Source: GCA-2688775 sp035288865
GTDB taxonomy: Archaea > Nanobdellota > Nanobdellia > Woesearchaeales > GW2011-AR4
Assembly (NCBI GenBank): GCA_035288865.1
Contig: DATDZA010000024.1
Location: forward strand, 1-64,000
DNA length: 64,000 nucleotides
Direction: 5' to 3'
This document shows, in pieces, positions 1-7,617 of the stretch. Each line of letters starts with the position of its first letter. Position 1 is the first letter of the stretch. The notes beneath the pieces were generated by a model. That model saw only the letters and a list, made by a program, of their open reading frames with translations. It did not search any database and was not told the origin of the DNA. Position numbers and translations under genes: made by a program.

Positions 1-9
1 GAAAAATTT

Positions 10-44
10 TTGAGTGCGCGCGCCAAATTTCGTTGCGCACTCAA
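10..44. repeat. Perfect 10-bp inverted repeat
   Basis: The arms TTGAGTGCGC and GCGCACTCAA are separated by 15 bases. They are GC-rich in a very AT-rich context. It may be a terminator-like or protein-binding structure. Confidence 0.6.
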
Positions 45-81
45 TTTAAAATCAAAATGTTAGAAAAACTTTATGGAGGAC

Positions 82-125
82 GGCAAGGCAATTCCTCTAC
101 ACGCAAAGCGTGTAGTATCCTTGCC
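82..125. repeat. Nested hairpin (two stacked stems)
   Basis: An outer 7-bp stem (82-88 with 119-125) encloses an 8-bp stem (97-104 with 108-115) capped by AAA. The fold is symmetric, so it could act on either strand. It lies about 57 bases before the ccdA start and could be a leader structure or a small RNA. Confidence 0.55.
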
Positions 126-181
126 TAGAAACAATGAAAAAATAGATAATGTGAAAATAAAAAATAAATCAAAAATTTAAA

Positions 182-883
182 ATGGTAGAAGTCTCAATCG
201 TCATAGCATTCATCGCGGGAGTTGTTTCATTTTTAAGCCCGTGCGTGCTTCCAATCATCCCTGGCTTTCTGGCATACTTGTCAGGCACGTCGGCAACTGA
301 TGAAAATGCCCGGCTCAAGATGTTTCTCAATAGTCTTGCATTTGTAATTGGATTTTCATTTATATTTGCTCTGCTTGGTGTTCTTTTGAACACAGCTCTT
401 GAAAGAATTTCATATTCAGTTCAGGAATGGCTTTCCAGAATTAGTGGAATAATAATTATCATATTTGCATTATACGTCCTCGGGCTGGTAAAAATGCCGT
501 TTTTAGAAAAAGAGCATAAATTGAAAGTTAAGAAAAAATTCAGCATTACGTACATAACGTCATTTGTTTTTGGTGCCGCATTTGCAGTCGGCTGGACTCC
601 ATGCGTAAGCGCAATTCTCGGAAGCATTCTTGCCCTGGCTGTTGCAAAGCCAGGATTGAGCTTTTTATTATTGTTGGTATACGCTCTTGGATTAGGCCTC
701 CCTTTCCTGCTCGTAGGACTTTTCACAACCCAAGCAATAAAAATCATAAATAAATCATCAACTTTCCTTAAATATTTCAACATAATTGTAGGAATACTTT
801 TATTAATTTTAGGTATACTGGTGTTCACAAATAAATTAAATATCGTGGCAAACTTTTTCGTGCCCATCTCGGTGCTGGGATGA
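182..883 (+). CDS. ccdA: CcdA/DsbD-type membrane thiol electron carrier
   Basis: This 233-residue integral membrane protein matches the CcdA/DsbD transmembrane family, which passes electrons from cytoplasmic thioredoxin to extracytoplasmic thiol proteins. Six hydrophobic segments are visible. The two family cysteines are present: one in the first helix (LSPCVLP, about residue 21) and one in the fourth (GWTPCVSA, about residue 141). The length is normal for CcdA. Its stop overlaps the start of the next gene as ATGA, so the two are translationally coupled. That partner is an extracytoplasmic TlpA-like protein, the natural recipient of the electrons. It is related to the N-terminal half of DipZ-type fusions. 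The family call is firm; the exact partner is inferred. Confidence 0.92.
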   Translation: MVEVSIVIAFIAGVVSFLSPCVLPIIPGFLAYLSGTSATDENARLKMFLNSLAFVIGFSFIFALLGVLLNTALERISYSVQEWLSRISGIIIIIFALYVLGLVKMPFLEKEHKLKVKKKFSITYITSFVFGAAFAVGWTPCVSAILGSILALAVAKPGLSFLLLLVYALGLGLPFLLVGLFTTQAIKIINKSSTFLKYFNIIVGILLLILGILVFTNKLNIVANFFVPISVLG

Positions 884-1977
884 AATCAATGAATTTAATA
901 AAAAAACCTTTTGTAACTTTGATTGTCGTGGTTTTTGTAGTCGCGGCTATAATTTTCATTGAAATGCAAAAACCAAGCATAAATTTTGCAAACAATGCTA
1001 CAACGGAAGACAAAAACTCAAAATATCCAAAAGCCCCGGATTTTGTGGGCATAGACAAATGGATTAACTCAGAGCCTTTAAAGATGGAAAGCTTAAAAGG
1101 CAAAGTCGTTCTCGTTGATTTCTGGACTTACACCTGCATAAATTGCATAAGAACATTACCCTATTTGAAAGATTGGGATGCAAAATATCGGGATAAAGGC
1201 CTTGTAATTGTCGGTGTGCATTCTCCAGAATTTGAATTCGAGAAAAAATATGAAAATGTTCTAAAAGCAGTAAATGATTACCAAATAAAATATGCTGTAG
1301 CGCAAGACAATCATTACGCGACCTGGAGTGCTTATCAAAACAGATATTGGCCTCACAAATTCTTGATTGATATTGATGGATATATACGCTACGACAACAT
1401 AGGGGAAGGAAATTACGACGAGACTGAAAGAATGATACAAGCTCTGCTGCAGGAAAGAATGGAAAGGCTAGACGACAAGAATGAAGTTAATATAAATTTA
1501 ACAAAGCCGCAGGAAACTGTCGGATCCATTAGAACGCCCGAAATTTATTTTGGTTACCAGTTCACTAGGGGAAACATAGGTTACAATAATATTCCGCAAG
1601 ATTCAGTAATGGATTATCAATTCCCAAAATCCGCGGCAAATAATTATGTTTATCTGTCAGGGAAATGGAAGAATAATGTGGATAACATGGAATTAGTTAG
1701 TGAAGAGGGTTCAATATTCCTGATATTTGATGCAAAAAAAATAAATATAGTTGCAGGCTCGGAAAATAAGTCCGATGCTTATGTTTTGCTTGACACAGAT
1801 TTCGAAAATGAAAAAACAAAAGGAAACGATGTTGAACTGCAAAGCAACAAGAGCATTGCAAATATCAAAGAATTCAAGCTTTATAATATTGCTTCTGCCG
1901 AGGATTACGGAACACATATAATGGAGTTACAAGTTGGCGGAAAGGGATTTAAGATTTATACGTTTACTTTTGGGTGA
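880..1977 (+). CDS. Membrane-anchored TlpA-like thioredoxin with DipZ-like C-terminal domain
   Basis: This 365-residue protein has one N-terminal signal anchor (residues 10-28) and then a thioredoxin fold of the AhpC/TlpA type with the redox motif CINC at residues 86-89. The segment around residues 45-190 (VVLVDFWTYTC, then WPHKFLIDIDG) matches the thioredoxin part of DipZ proteins. The last 150 residues form a beta-rich domain like the DipZ C-terminal carbohydrate-binding-like module. It should work outside the membrane, being reduced by the coupled CcdA. The start at 880 overlaps the ccdA stop; an in-frame ATG at 889 is an alternative. Its substrates are unknown. Confidence 0.88.
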   Translation: MKSMNLIKKPFVTLIVVVFVVAAIIFIEMQKPSINFANNATTEDKNSKYPKAPDFVGIDKWINSEPLKMESLKGKVVLVDFWTYTCINCIRTLPYLKDWDAKYRDKGLVIVGVHSPEFEFEKKYENVLKAVNDYQIKYAVAQDNHYATWSAYQNRYWPHKFLIDIDGYIRYDNIGEGNYDETERMIQALLQERMERLDDKNEVNINLTKPQETVGSIRTPEIYFGYQFTRGNIGYNNIPQDSVMDYQFPKSAANNYVYLSGKWKNNVDNMELVSEEGSIFLIFDAKKINIVAGSENKSDAYVLLDTDFENEKTKGNDVELQSNKSIANIKEFKLYNIASAEDYGTHIMELQVGGKGFKIYTFTFG

Positions 1978-2004
1978 TAATATAAGAAAATAAGTTTAAA
2001 ATTT

Positions 2005-2835
2005 TTAATTTGACTCAAAAATTTTTTTCATCAGCATCGCATCCTCTTCTATATTCGGGCTTTCAGAAACAACTACCCCTTTAACATTAAAATCTTTCAA
2101 AGCTTTTAATAATTCCTTATATTTTAAATCAGATTCATCTAAAGTCAAATGATGTTTCTCTCCTTTTGGACCATATGCAATGCCAGTTATGTGGATATGC
2201 ATATTCTCAAGCCCTCTTTTTCCAAGCATTTTTTCTATTTTTTCCAGTATTGATGCAAATTCCGCATAAGAATTAAATTTTCCATTTGTCCTTGCGTGAA
2301 AATGCGCGAAATCAACACAGGGCATCACATTGTCAAATTCTTGGCTTAACTGTATAATCTCGTCTACATTTCCAAACTGGGTTTCCTTTCCAGTTGTTTC
2401 CGGCCTTATCCAGATATTATTTCCTTCATTTTTTAAATTTTTGATAATTAACTTAATATTATCTTTAATGGTATCATAAACTTTTTTCTGCTCCATCCCC
2501 ATATAGAAGCCGGAATGAAACGCAACGCTGTAGCCGCCGCACAGATTAAGTATTCTCGCAGAATTTACAATCCTGCCAATGCTGGCTTCCACTTTTGCTT
2601 TCTCAAGTGAATTTAAATTGATAAAATACGGCGCGTGACAAGTCAATATAATATTATTATCTTCTGCAACTTTTTTTATTTCCGGAGCTTTTTCCTTTGA
2701 AATATTTACACTGTGCACAAACTCCATCTCCATGCAGCCCAATCCAAGCTGTCTCACGTGCTTTATTCCGTCAGAAGTTGTTCTTGGATTTGTGCTCAAA
2801 GGAATGCCAGCGGTGCCGAATAAAAGTTCTTTCAT
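2005..2835 (-). CDS. nfo: Endonuclease IV-like AP endonuclease (TIM barrel)
   Basis: This 276-residue protein looks like the Nfo/AP endonuclease 2 family, which cuts DNA 5' of abasic sites in base excision repair. Expected zinc-ligand segments appear in order: LTCHAPYFINL, VAFHSGFYMG, RPETTGK, CVDFAHFHAR, HIHITG, GEKHHL and VVSESP. Their spacing follows the family's metal-binding histidines, glutamates and aspartates. The length matches bacterial and archaeal Nfo proteins (about 280). It converges with the TlpA-like gene, with 27 bases between the stops. A more distant xylose-isomerase-like sugar enzyme is possible but less likely given the metal ligands. Confidence 0.85.
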   Translation of the reverse strand: MKELLFGTAGIPLSTNPRTTSDGIKHVRQLGLGCMEMEFVHSVNISKEKAPEIKKVAEDNNIILTCHAPYFINLNSLEKAKVEASIGRIVNSARILNLCGGYSVAFHSGFYMGMEQKKVYDTIKDNIKLIIKNLKNEGNNIWIRPETTGKETQFGNVDEIIQLSQEFDNVMPCVDFAHFHARTNGKFNSYAEFASILEKIEKMLGKRGLENMHIHITGIAYGPKGEKHHLTLDESDLKYKELLKALKDFNVKGVVVSESPNIEEDAMLMKKIFESN

Positions 2836-2881
2836 GAAAAAAAAATAATTCTAGTGTATTTTTAAATTTTGTTGGACCAAA

Positions 2882-3064
2882 TCATTCATCCACAAACATG
2901 TCTCTTATCTGATTTCTTAACTCAGGCGTATCATTATGCCCGTGGTCATGCACAGCATGCCATACAGCAACTCTCAAAACTTCGTCTTCTGTTCCAGCTA
3001 TTGTCAATGTGCAGCCCTTCTCACTTGGAAACTGCCTGCAGTCTGCAACTTTTCTTTGCGTCAT
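2882..3064 (-). CDS. DUF1059 small protein
   Basis: This 60-residue protein resembles the DUF1059 family of small predicted metal-binding proteins. The Cys near the N terminus (residue 9), the repeated GTEDEVL segment and the conserved tail with HAVHDHGH fit that family. A second Cys is at residue 18. The start is well supported by GGTGAGGTGA about six bases upstream. It follows a small membrane protein gene by 31 bases on the same strand and is probably co-transcribed with it. The function of the family is unknown; metal binding is inferred from its Cys and His residues. Confidence 0.8.
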   Translation of the reverse strand: MTQRKVADCRQFPSEKGCTLTIAGTEDEVLRVAVWHAVHDHGHNDTPELRNQIRDMFVDE

Positions 3065-3095
3065 ATTTTCACCTCACCAAAATAAAATAAAAAAA

Positions 3096-3551
3096 TCAAG
3101 CTTTTTGTGTCATCAGAGCTACTAAAGTCATTAAAGCTCCAACAACAAAAATTAATGTTGCTAAGTATATTAGCCAAAGATGTCCAATTGTGTCAAGCCC
3201 ATAAACATAGTGTAATGGCAATGCTACTGCCAATCCCAAAACTGGGGATGCGACTGCATAACCCCAAGCCCACATTTGTCTTCTTCTAACACCATACCAC
3301 ACTAAGCCAAGAACTGCCAATCCAGTTGCTGCTATAAAACCAGAAACTGCAACATGCAAGTGGCTTATATAATTAAACAAAGACGGGCTAAAGGCAATAA
3401 TTGCAACTTTTCCTTTATCAACTTCTGTACTTGTAATTCCAAGCTCAAGAAAATTGTCAGTAAAATTCATGACTAAAAATATTACAGCATAGCCGATAAA
3501 TCCAAGCGCTGCTATAACCATCAACACAGAACCTGTTTTTAATTTATCCAA
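3096..3551 (-). CDS. Small integral membrane protein, four helices
   Basis: This 151-residue hydrophobic protein has about four membrane segments (residues 10-29, 62-85, 93-112 and 123-146). No catalytic motif is seen and I do not recognise the family. The start is a TTG at 3551, chosen because an AGGGGTGG ribosome-binding site lies six bases upstream and no in-frame ATG fits. A possible TATA element lies about 20-30 bases further upstream. The DUF1059 gene follows closely. Composition (fewer lysines, more Ala/Val/Gly) differs from the Lys-rich core genes, which may point to acquisition, though membrane proteins often deviate. Confidence 0.7.
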   Translation of the reverse strand: MDKLKTGSVLMVIAALGFIGYAVIFLVMNFTDNFLELGITSTEVDKGKVAIIAFSPSLFNYISHLHVAVSGFIAATGLAVLGLVWYGVRRRQMWAWGYAVASPVLGLAVALPLHYVYGLDTIGHLWLIYLATLIFVVGALMTLVALMTQKA

Positions 3552-3633
3552 TTTTCCACCCCTCTATTTGATTATTTTAATTTATGTGTAGGGTTTTTAA
3601 TGTGTATTTAAGTTTTTCGTTTCAACAGCCGAA

Positions 3634-3839
3634 ATGCACATCAAGCAAAATTTGCTTAAAGAACATAGATTTAGATCCATTATGCCAAACAATTATCCAA
3701 AAACAACAACAAATATTTCATATGCGAGGAATGTAATTTTGTTTATTTAGATAAGAATTTTGCTGATGAATATGAGAATTGGTGCAAAAAATACCATAGA
3801 TGCTCCTTGGAAATAACAAAGCATGCCATTAAAATTTAA
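3634..3839 (+). pseudogene. Small CxxC protein gene, apparently frameshifted
   Basis: A TATA-like TATTTAAG at 3607-3614 precedes an ATG at 3634, the spacing of a leaderless archaeal gene. That frame runs 38 codons and stops at 3750. From about 3675 a second frame reads ICEECNFVYLDKNFADEYEN and continues with WCKKYHRCSLEITKHAI to a TAA at 3837-3839. This resembles short archaeal and bacterial proteins with an N-terminal CEEC knuckle and the ending SLEITKHA. The second frame has no ATG, GTG or TTG of its own. A one-base shift in the A/C-rich stretch around 3700-3715 would join the two, so this is a decayed gene, a sequencing error or a programmed shift. Confidence 0.55.
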
Positions 3840-3859
3840 TTTATCTCCAAAAAAATAAT

Positions 3860-4459
3860 TTACCTAGAACTATCCGATTGCCTTTCTATTTCCTGCTTTT
3901 TTGCAATTGCGTTTGATCCGCTGCTCATCTTGTAGGCGCTGACAATTTCGTCTGCCAGGCTGCCGACAATCGATTTCTTTGTGTTGGCGCTCTTATGGTA
4001 TGCGCCCTGTGTCATGTGCCTCAAAACCAAGTCAACTCTTCTCTGGGGCGAGCATTCAACCGCCTTTGGATATCTGGCACCGCCGTATTCAATTGTGATT
4101 ATTTCTTCACGCTGCGCGGCATTCTCAACAGCCTTGACAAAAACTTTGACTGGATTTTCTTTTGTTGTTTTTTCAATCTGCTTGAAAGCCTCTTCTACAA
4201 TGTTATAGGAAGTAGGAGCTTTTCCCGTAATATGTCCGCTGGTCCTGTAATGCTTCTTGCTTTTGTGCCCAGGAACCATTAATTTATTTATCAATCTTTC
4301 AACAATGAATGTCCTGCTCTTGTGAAACTTCCTTCCCGCATATCTTGCCCCGGTCTTCGGAACAATCCTTGCATTAAGAGTCACATAAGGCTGCAATCCC
4401 GGGTCATCTACCTTGATTCCCTCCATGCTCCATTTGTTAAAAGCTTTTATTTCTGACAT
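3860..4459 (-). CDS. rps7: Small ribosomal subunit protein uS7
   Basis: This 199-residue protein is archaeal S7, a 30S head protein that binds 16S rRNA. Family segments are clear: RLINKLMVPGHKSKKHYRTS, VENAAQREEIITIEYGG and RYPKAVECSPQRRVDLVL, with the long helical C terminus ending in SDSSR. Length is usual for archaea. It is the last visible gene of the RNA polymerase/ribosomal operon; the elongation factor genes that often follow it elsewhere are absent. A 13-base gap separates it from an orphan gene that sits between it and rps12. No Shine-Dalgarno motif is evident; the leader is A-rich. Confidence 0.97.
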   Translation of the reverse strand: MSEIKAFNKWSMEGIKVDDPGLQPYVTLNARIVPKTGARYAGRKFHKSRTFIVERLINKLMVPGHKSKKHYRTSGHITGKAPTSYNIVEEAFKQIEKTTKENPVKVFVKAVENAAQREEIITIEYGGARYPKAVECSPQRRVDLVLRHMTQGAYHKSANTKKSIVGSLADEIVSAYKMSSGSNAIAKKQEIERQSDSSR

Positions 4460-4472
4460 TTTTGATTTCTTC

Positions 4473-4976
4473 TTATTTTAACCTGGATAGTGCCTGTAGA
4501 ATAGTTTGGTACTTTATTCTTGCAGCCATTCCTTCAGGAGTTGACAAATCTAACGTTCCAAATTCATTCATCGCTTCGTCAATCTCTCCGTCTATTCTTC
4601 TACCATTTCCTATCCTTTCAACAAAGTGCAATTGTCTTTGAGGATCTTTATTATCTCTTAGGAATTGGTCAATGTCCACCCTTGCTTTTGAGCCTGTATC
4701 TATGACAATCATATACAAACCTATATCTAGATTATTTGGCAAAGCTGCCATCACAAGCACAATCTCCTCGTTATCACTTTTGTATCCTAACTGACTGCTA
4801 GTATAAAATTCTCTGCGATGGTTGAACCCATGATATCCATCATCAACTCCTTTGTTGAACGCTCTTTGATGTGTTGCTTGGGCCTGTCCCGTTGGAGTTT
4901 GTAGTATTGGATTTGTAGCACAGGAAGCTCCTGCAATTGACGTTGACAATAAGATACCTGTTAAAGTTTTGTACAT
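4473..4976 (-). CDS. Orphan predicted lipoprotein inserted between rps12 and rps7
   Basis: This 167-residue protein is unrecognised. It opens with a short signal peptide ending in IAGASC, a lipobox-like site with Cys at residue 19, so it may be lipid-anchored; an lgt gene is present in this window. The rest is hydrophilic and looks globular (VLVMAALPNNLDIGLYMIVI forms a hydrophobic strand region). Its ATG begins one base after the rps12 stop, so it is translationally coupled to rps12, and rps7 follows 13 bases later. Composition is 7 Lys to 11 Arg, unlike its Lys-rich neighbours. An exported orphan inside a ribosomal operon is unusual. Confidence 0.7.
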   Translation of the reverse strand: MYKTLTGILLSTSIAGASCATNPILQTPTGQAQATHQRAFNKGVDDGYHGFNHRREFYTSSQLGYKSDNEEIVLVMAALPNNLDIGLYMIVIDTGSKARVDIDQFLRDNKDPQRQLHFVERIGNGRRIDGEIDEAMNEFGTLDLSTPEGMAARIKYQTILQALSRLK

Positions 4977-4977
4977 T

Positions 4978-5415
4978 TTACTTCCTAGCTTTCTCTATTA
5001 TACCTTTCAACAATGCATCCAAACTCTGGTCATTAACCTTAATTACCTGCCATCTGACTCCAGGGATGTCTCCTTTTGAGCCGCCCATTGCGCCACCGAT
5101 GCATTCAATGATTACTTCATCGTGCTCGTCAATCATTTTTGTTGCGCCATCTCTTGGGCAGAATGCCGTCACTTGCCTTCCGTTTTTAATAAGCTGGACA
5201 CGGACGCATTTTCTCATTCCTGAGTTTGGCTGTTTTGCCTCAAGCTGGACTTTCTCAAGTACAATTCCTTTTGCCTGCGAAGATCCTTCCAGCGGGTCTG
5301 AGCGCTCTTTTAGCCTTAAAGTTCGTTGGATATAAGTTCTGTAGTGCCATCTGCCAAAATTCCTTCTTGCCTTTAATTTCTTTCCTGCGAACAGCCCTTT
5401 TGATTTTTTTGCCAT
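4978..5415 (-). CDS. rps12: Small ribosomal subunit protein uS12
   Basis: This 145-residue protein is archaeal S12, a decoding-centre protein. Diagnostic segments include KQPNSGMRKCVRVQLIKNG, with the proline-asparagine-serine loop next to the decoding site, TAFCPRDGATKMIDEHDEV and IIECIGGAMGGSKGDIPGVR. Length is normal for the archaeal/eukaryotic S23-type form. It lies between nusA (49-base gap) and the orphan lipoprotein gene in the conserved archaeal order. Its leader is T/A-rich without a clear ribosome-binding site. Confidence 0.97.
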   Translation of the reverse strand: MAKKSKGLFAGKKLKARRNFGRWHYRTYIQRTLRLKERSDPLEGSSQAKGIVLEKVQLEAKQPNSGMRKCVRVQLIKNGRQVTAFCPRDGATKMIDEHDEVIIECIGGAMGGSKGDIPGVRWQVIKVNDQSLDALLKGIIEKARK

Positions 5416-5464
5416 TTGATTTAGTATTTTTGTGCGGTTTTTAAAGGTTATGGTTATTAAATGC

Positions 5465-5878
5465 CTATACTATTTTAATTTCTTTGACGTCAAAATATCT
5501 TTTTGCAACATCATTAATATGTTTCAGATTCTGATGGTTCCTTCCTATGAGCATGGCCCGTGTATTGGCATCTTTGCCGTTGATTGTGATTATCCCACGA
5601 TCATTTTTCACTTCAGGAACCTCCACTGGATAAACAAGGTTCCTAACAAACTGCAAAACGTCGCTGCTGAATTCAACAACTCTTATTCTTTTTTTCAGTG
5701 CGCTTTCCAATTTTTTTATATTGGCTCCGCCTTTTCCGATGGCCTTGCCAATTTCATTTTCTTCAACTATAAAAGTCAGATTGTCACCGGCAATGCAGTC
5801 CTTTACGCCGGCTCCGGTCATCGACTCGAAAAGTGTAATCAGCTTTATCAGCTCAGAATCATACTTAATCCTGTTCAC
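5465..5878 (-). CDS. nusA: NusA-like KH-domain transcription factor
   Basis: This 137-residue protein is the short archaeal NusA, made only of two KH domains and lacking the bacterial N-terminal polymerase-binding domain and S1 domain. The first KH loop reads IGKAIGKGGANIKKLE (about residues 43-58); the second loop, LIGRNHQNLKHI, is a degenerate GxxG. The protein is thought to bind RNA in transcription elongation or termination. Its start overlaps the rpl30e stop by four bases (5875-5878), implying coupled translation, and its place between rpl30e and rps12 is the standard archaeal arrangement. Confidence 0.94.
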   Translation of the reverse strand: MNRIKYDSELIKLITLFESMTGAGVKDCIAGDNLTFIVEENEIGKAIGKGGANIKKLESALKKRIRVVEFSSDVLQFVRNLVYPVEVPEVKNDRGIITINGKDANTRAMLIGRNHQNLKHINDVAKRYFDVKEIKIV

Positions 5879-6156
5879 TTACTCGCACCTTTAACTATTG
5901 CCAATACAGATATAGAAAAAGGCTTTTTGCAAATTATCCCCAGTTCATCATTCGGAAAATCAAGCTTGTGTATTTCCGTCCCTGCCAGTCCTGCATAGTA
6001 AGTTATGTCCTTCTCGATTCCTGCAGGGCAGTTTGAGCTTAGCATTATCTTCTCAACTTTGCCAAGTCTCAGGCTTTTGACGGACTTCTCTGTGCCGAGT
6101 ATCACATTGCCAGCCTTGACAATTTTCTTCAAATCTGCGGATGTTATTTTCGCCAT
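5875..6156 (-). CDS. rpl30e: Large ribosomal subunit protein eL30
   Basis: This 93-residue protein is the archaeal L30e, an L7Ae-like fold protein of the 50S subunit. The segments VILGTEKSVKSLRLGKVEKI and LSSNCPAGIEKDITYYA, with a C-terminal GIICKKPFSISVLAIVKG, match the family. Length is slightly under the usual 95-105. It lies directly downstream of rpoA2, as in most archaea, after a 98-base AT-rich gap, and overlaps nusA. No ribosome-binding site is evident in the leader. Confidence 0.94.
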   Translation of the reverse strand: MAKITSADLKKIVKAGNVILGTEKSVKSLRLGKVEKIMLSSNCPAGIEKDITYYAGLAGTEIHKLDFPNDELGIICKKPFSISVLAIVKGASK

Positions 6157-6254
6157 TTTGATTATTGAATTTTATTTTTTGCTATTTGATTTTTTAATTG
6201 TTAATAGACTTTAATTAAACGAGCCCCATAGTCAATTTATTAATTTAAATTGAA

Positions 6255-7418
6255 CTATTTTTCTTTTCCCTTTTCCTTTGACGGCTGCTTCACCGACAGG
6301 CTCGGCAGTCCGGTCCCAATCGGAACTGGCTGGTTTATCATGACATTCTCAATAACCGAATCCAGAGTGTCAATTTCCCCGACAAGGGCTGCATTGATTA
6401 TATGCTTAATGGGAGTTTCAAATGATGCTCGTGCAAGAACGCTTGATTTGTCGCTCACAACACCGTATCTTGTGATGCCCTTTAATGTTCCGCTCACGCA
6501 CATTGTGTCCGCAACTAGCATGATGTGCCTTACATCAACATTCAGTCCCTGGCTTTCTATGACTTTAAAAATTTCATTGATGATAGATTGCCGTGCAGCC
6601 TCTATCCCAAGAACCTGCTCAATTTCAAAAATATTGTTTGTTGTTGTACGATAGGCATCAATTTCCTCGAGCTGAAGCACGTCTGCCAGATTTGATCCAG
6701 CAGTGATGATTACAAACTCATCTTCCCTCTTAACCGGAAGAACCTGCAAAATTCCCTTGATTCCCTTAACATTCAAATCTTTTATTTTTTCCTTTCCCTT
6801 ATAAGCTTCGTTGAAATTGTCTTCTTTGCTTCGTGATTTTAATATAATTGAATCCTTGTTGTCTCTTAAAGTGTATCCTTTGATTTGCTTTGATATGGCA
6901 TCCATTACTCTGCCAATTGTCAAATCCAGCTCCTTCATCTTTTCTTTGTCAAGCTTGACTTCAATTGTGAAATCAGCTATATTAATTGTGAACTCGGTTG
7001 CGATATCTTTTAATTTTGTTTCCTTAATCTGCAGTGCAAGATGCCTCAGCTCATCTATCTTCTTTCCGGTTGCAAAGGGCTTTTTCAGGTATATCTCCAT
7101 CATCGGATTATCCAGGGCTTTTCTGCCATCGAGAATTTCAATTATTCTTGGCAGTCCCAAAGTGACGTTCATCTCTGCGACACCGGCAAAATGAAATGTA
7201 TTTAACGTCATCTGCGTGCCTGGCTCCCCTATTGATTCTGCAGAGATGAGACCAACTGATTCTCCGGGGCTGACCTTTGCAGTGCTGAATTCTTGATAAG
7301 TTGCCTCCAGTATTTTTCTCAGCTTCGTATCGCTGATTCCTTTGGGCAAGTTATTTTTTATATCTTCAAGTATCTTTGGTGAAAGTTTTTCCTCATATTC
7401 TGAAATTACATCTGCCAT
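6255..7418 (-). CDS. rpoA2: RNA polymerase subunit A''
   Basis: This 387-residue protein is the C-terminal part of the largest RNA polymerase subunit, carrying the trigger loop/jaw/cleft region. The clearest segments are SPGESVGLISAESIGEPGTQ, then MTLNTFHFAGVAEMNVTLGL (trigger loop and following helix), and near the end IKHIINAALVGEIDTLDSVI followed by GQPVPIGTG-like residues (NQPVPIGTGLPSL). Length is typical for archaeal A''. It follows rpoA1 after a 199-base AT-rich spacer, and rpl30e follows it. The two halves A' and A'' assemble into one functional subunit. Confidence 0.97.
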   Translation of the reverse strand: MADVISEYEEKLSPKILEDIKNNLPKGISDTKLRKILEATYQEFSTAKVSPGESVGLISAESIGEPGTQMTLNTFHFAGVAEMNVTLGLPRIIEILDGRKALDNPMMEIYLKKPFATGKKIDELRHLALQIKETKLKDIATEFTINIADFTIEVKLDKEKMKELDLTIGRVMDAISKQIKGYTLRDNKDSIILKSRSKEDNFNEAYKGKEKIKDLNVKGIKGILQVLPVKREDEFVIITAGSNLADVLQLEEIDAYRTTTNNIFEIEQVLGIEAARQSIINEIFKVIESQGLNVDVRHIMLVADTMCVSGTLKGITRYGVVSDKSSVLARASFETPIKHIINAALVGEIDTLDSVIENVMINQPVPIGTGLPSLSVKQPSKEKGKEK

Positions 7419-7617
7419 TTTCGTTTTTGTTTAATTTTTATTTATTTTTAAATCTTCTTTTTTCAAATTTTTATTTTATTATTGTATAAATTTTTTATTT
7501 TTAAAATTTTAATTTGATTTTACTTTTTATTTTGATTTTATAATCAATATTTTTTAGTCGCCGAACTTTTCATACTTATTTATCCAGTTAATTAATTTTG
7601 ATTCATAGTTCACTTAA
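7419..7617 (-). other. AT-rich spacer between rpoA1 and rpoA2
   Basis: This stretch is nearly all A/T. It contains the 14-mer TTTATTTTGATTTT (7526-7539) that recurs in two other spacers of the same operon. On the transcript strand a 19-codon open frame starting GTG runs 7613-7554 just after the rpoA1 stop; coding potential is unproven. No promoter is convincing. Confidence 0.4.

Larger units (their letters stand above)
1..181. other. Upstream non-coding stretch with two hairpins
   Basis: No coding region is supported here. Two inverted repeats stand out. TTGAGTGCGC at 10-19 is matched exactly by GCGCACTCAA at 35-44. GGCAAGG at 82-88 pairs with CCTTGCC at 119-125 and encloses a second perfect stem, CTACACGC 97-104 with GCGTGTAG 108-115 and a three-base loop. 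The stretch may hold the end of an upstream transcript or a small structured RNA; no known RNA family is recognised. Confidence 0.5.

Noticed and set aside
3552..3633. Additional RNA gene upstream of the CEEC mini-gene
   Set aside because: Only divergent TATA-like elements are visible; no stable fold is apparent.
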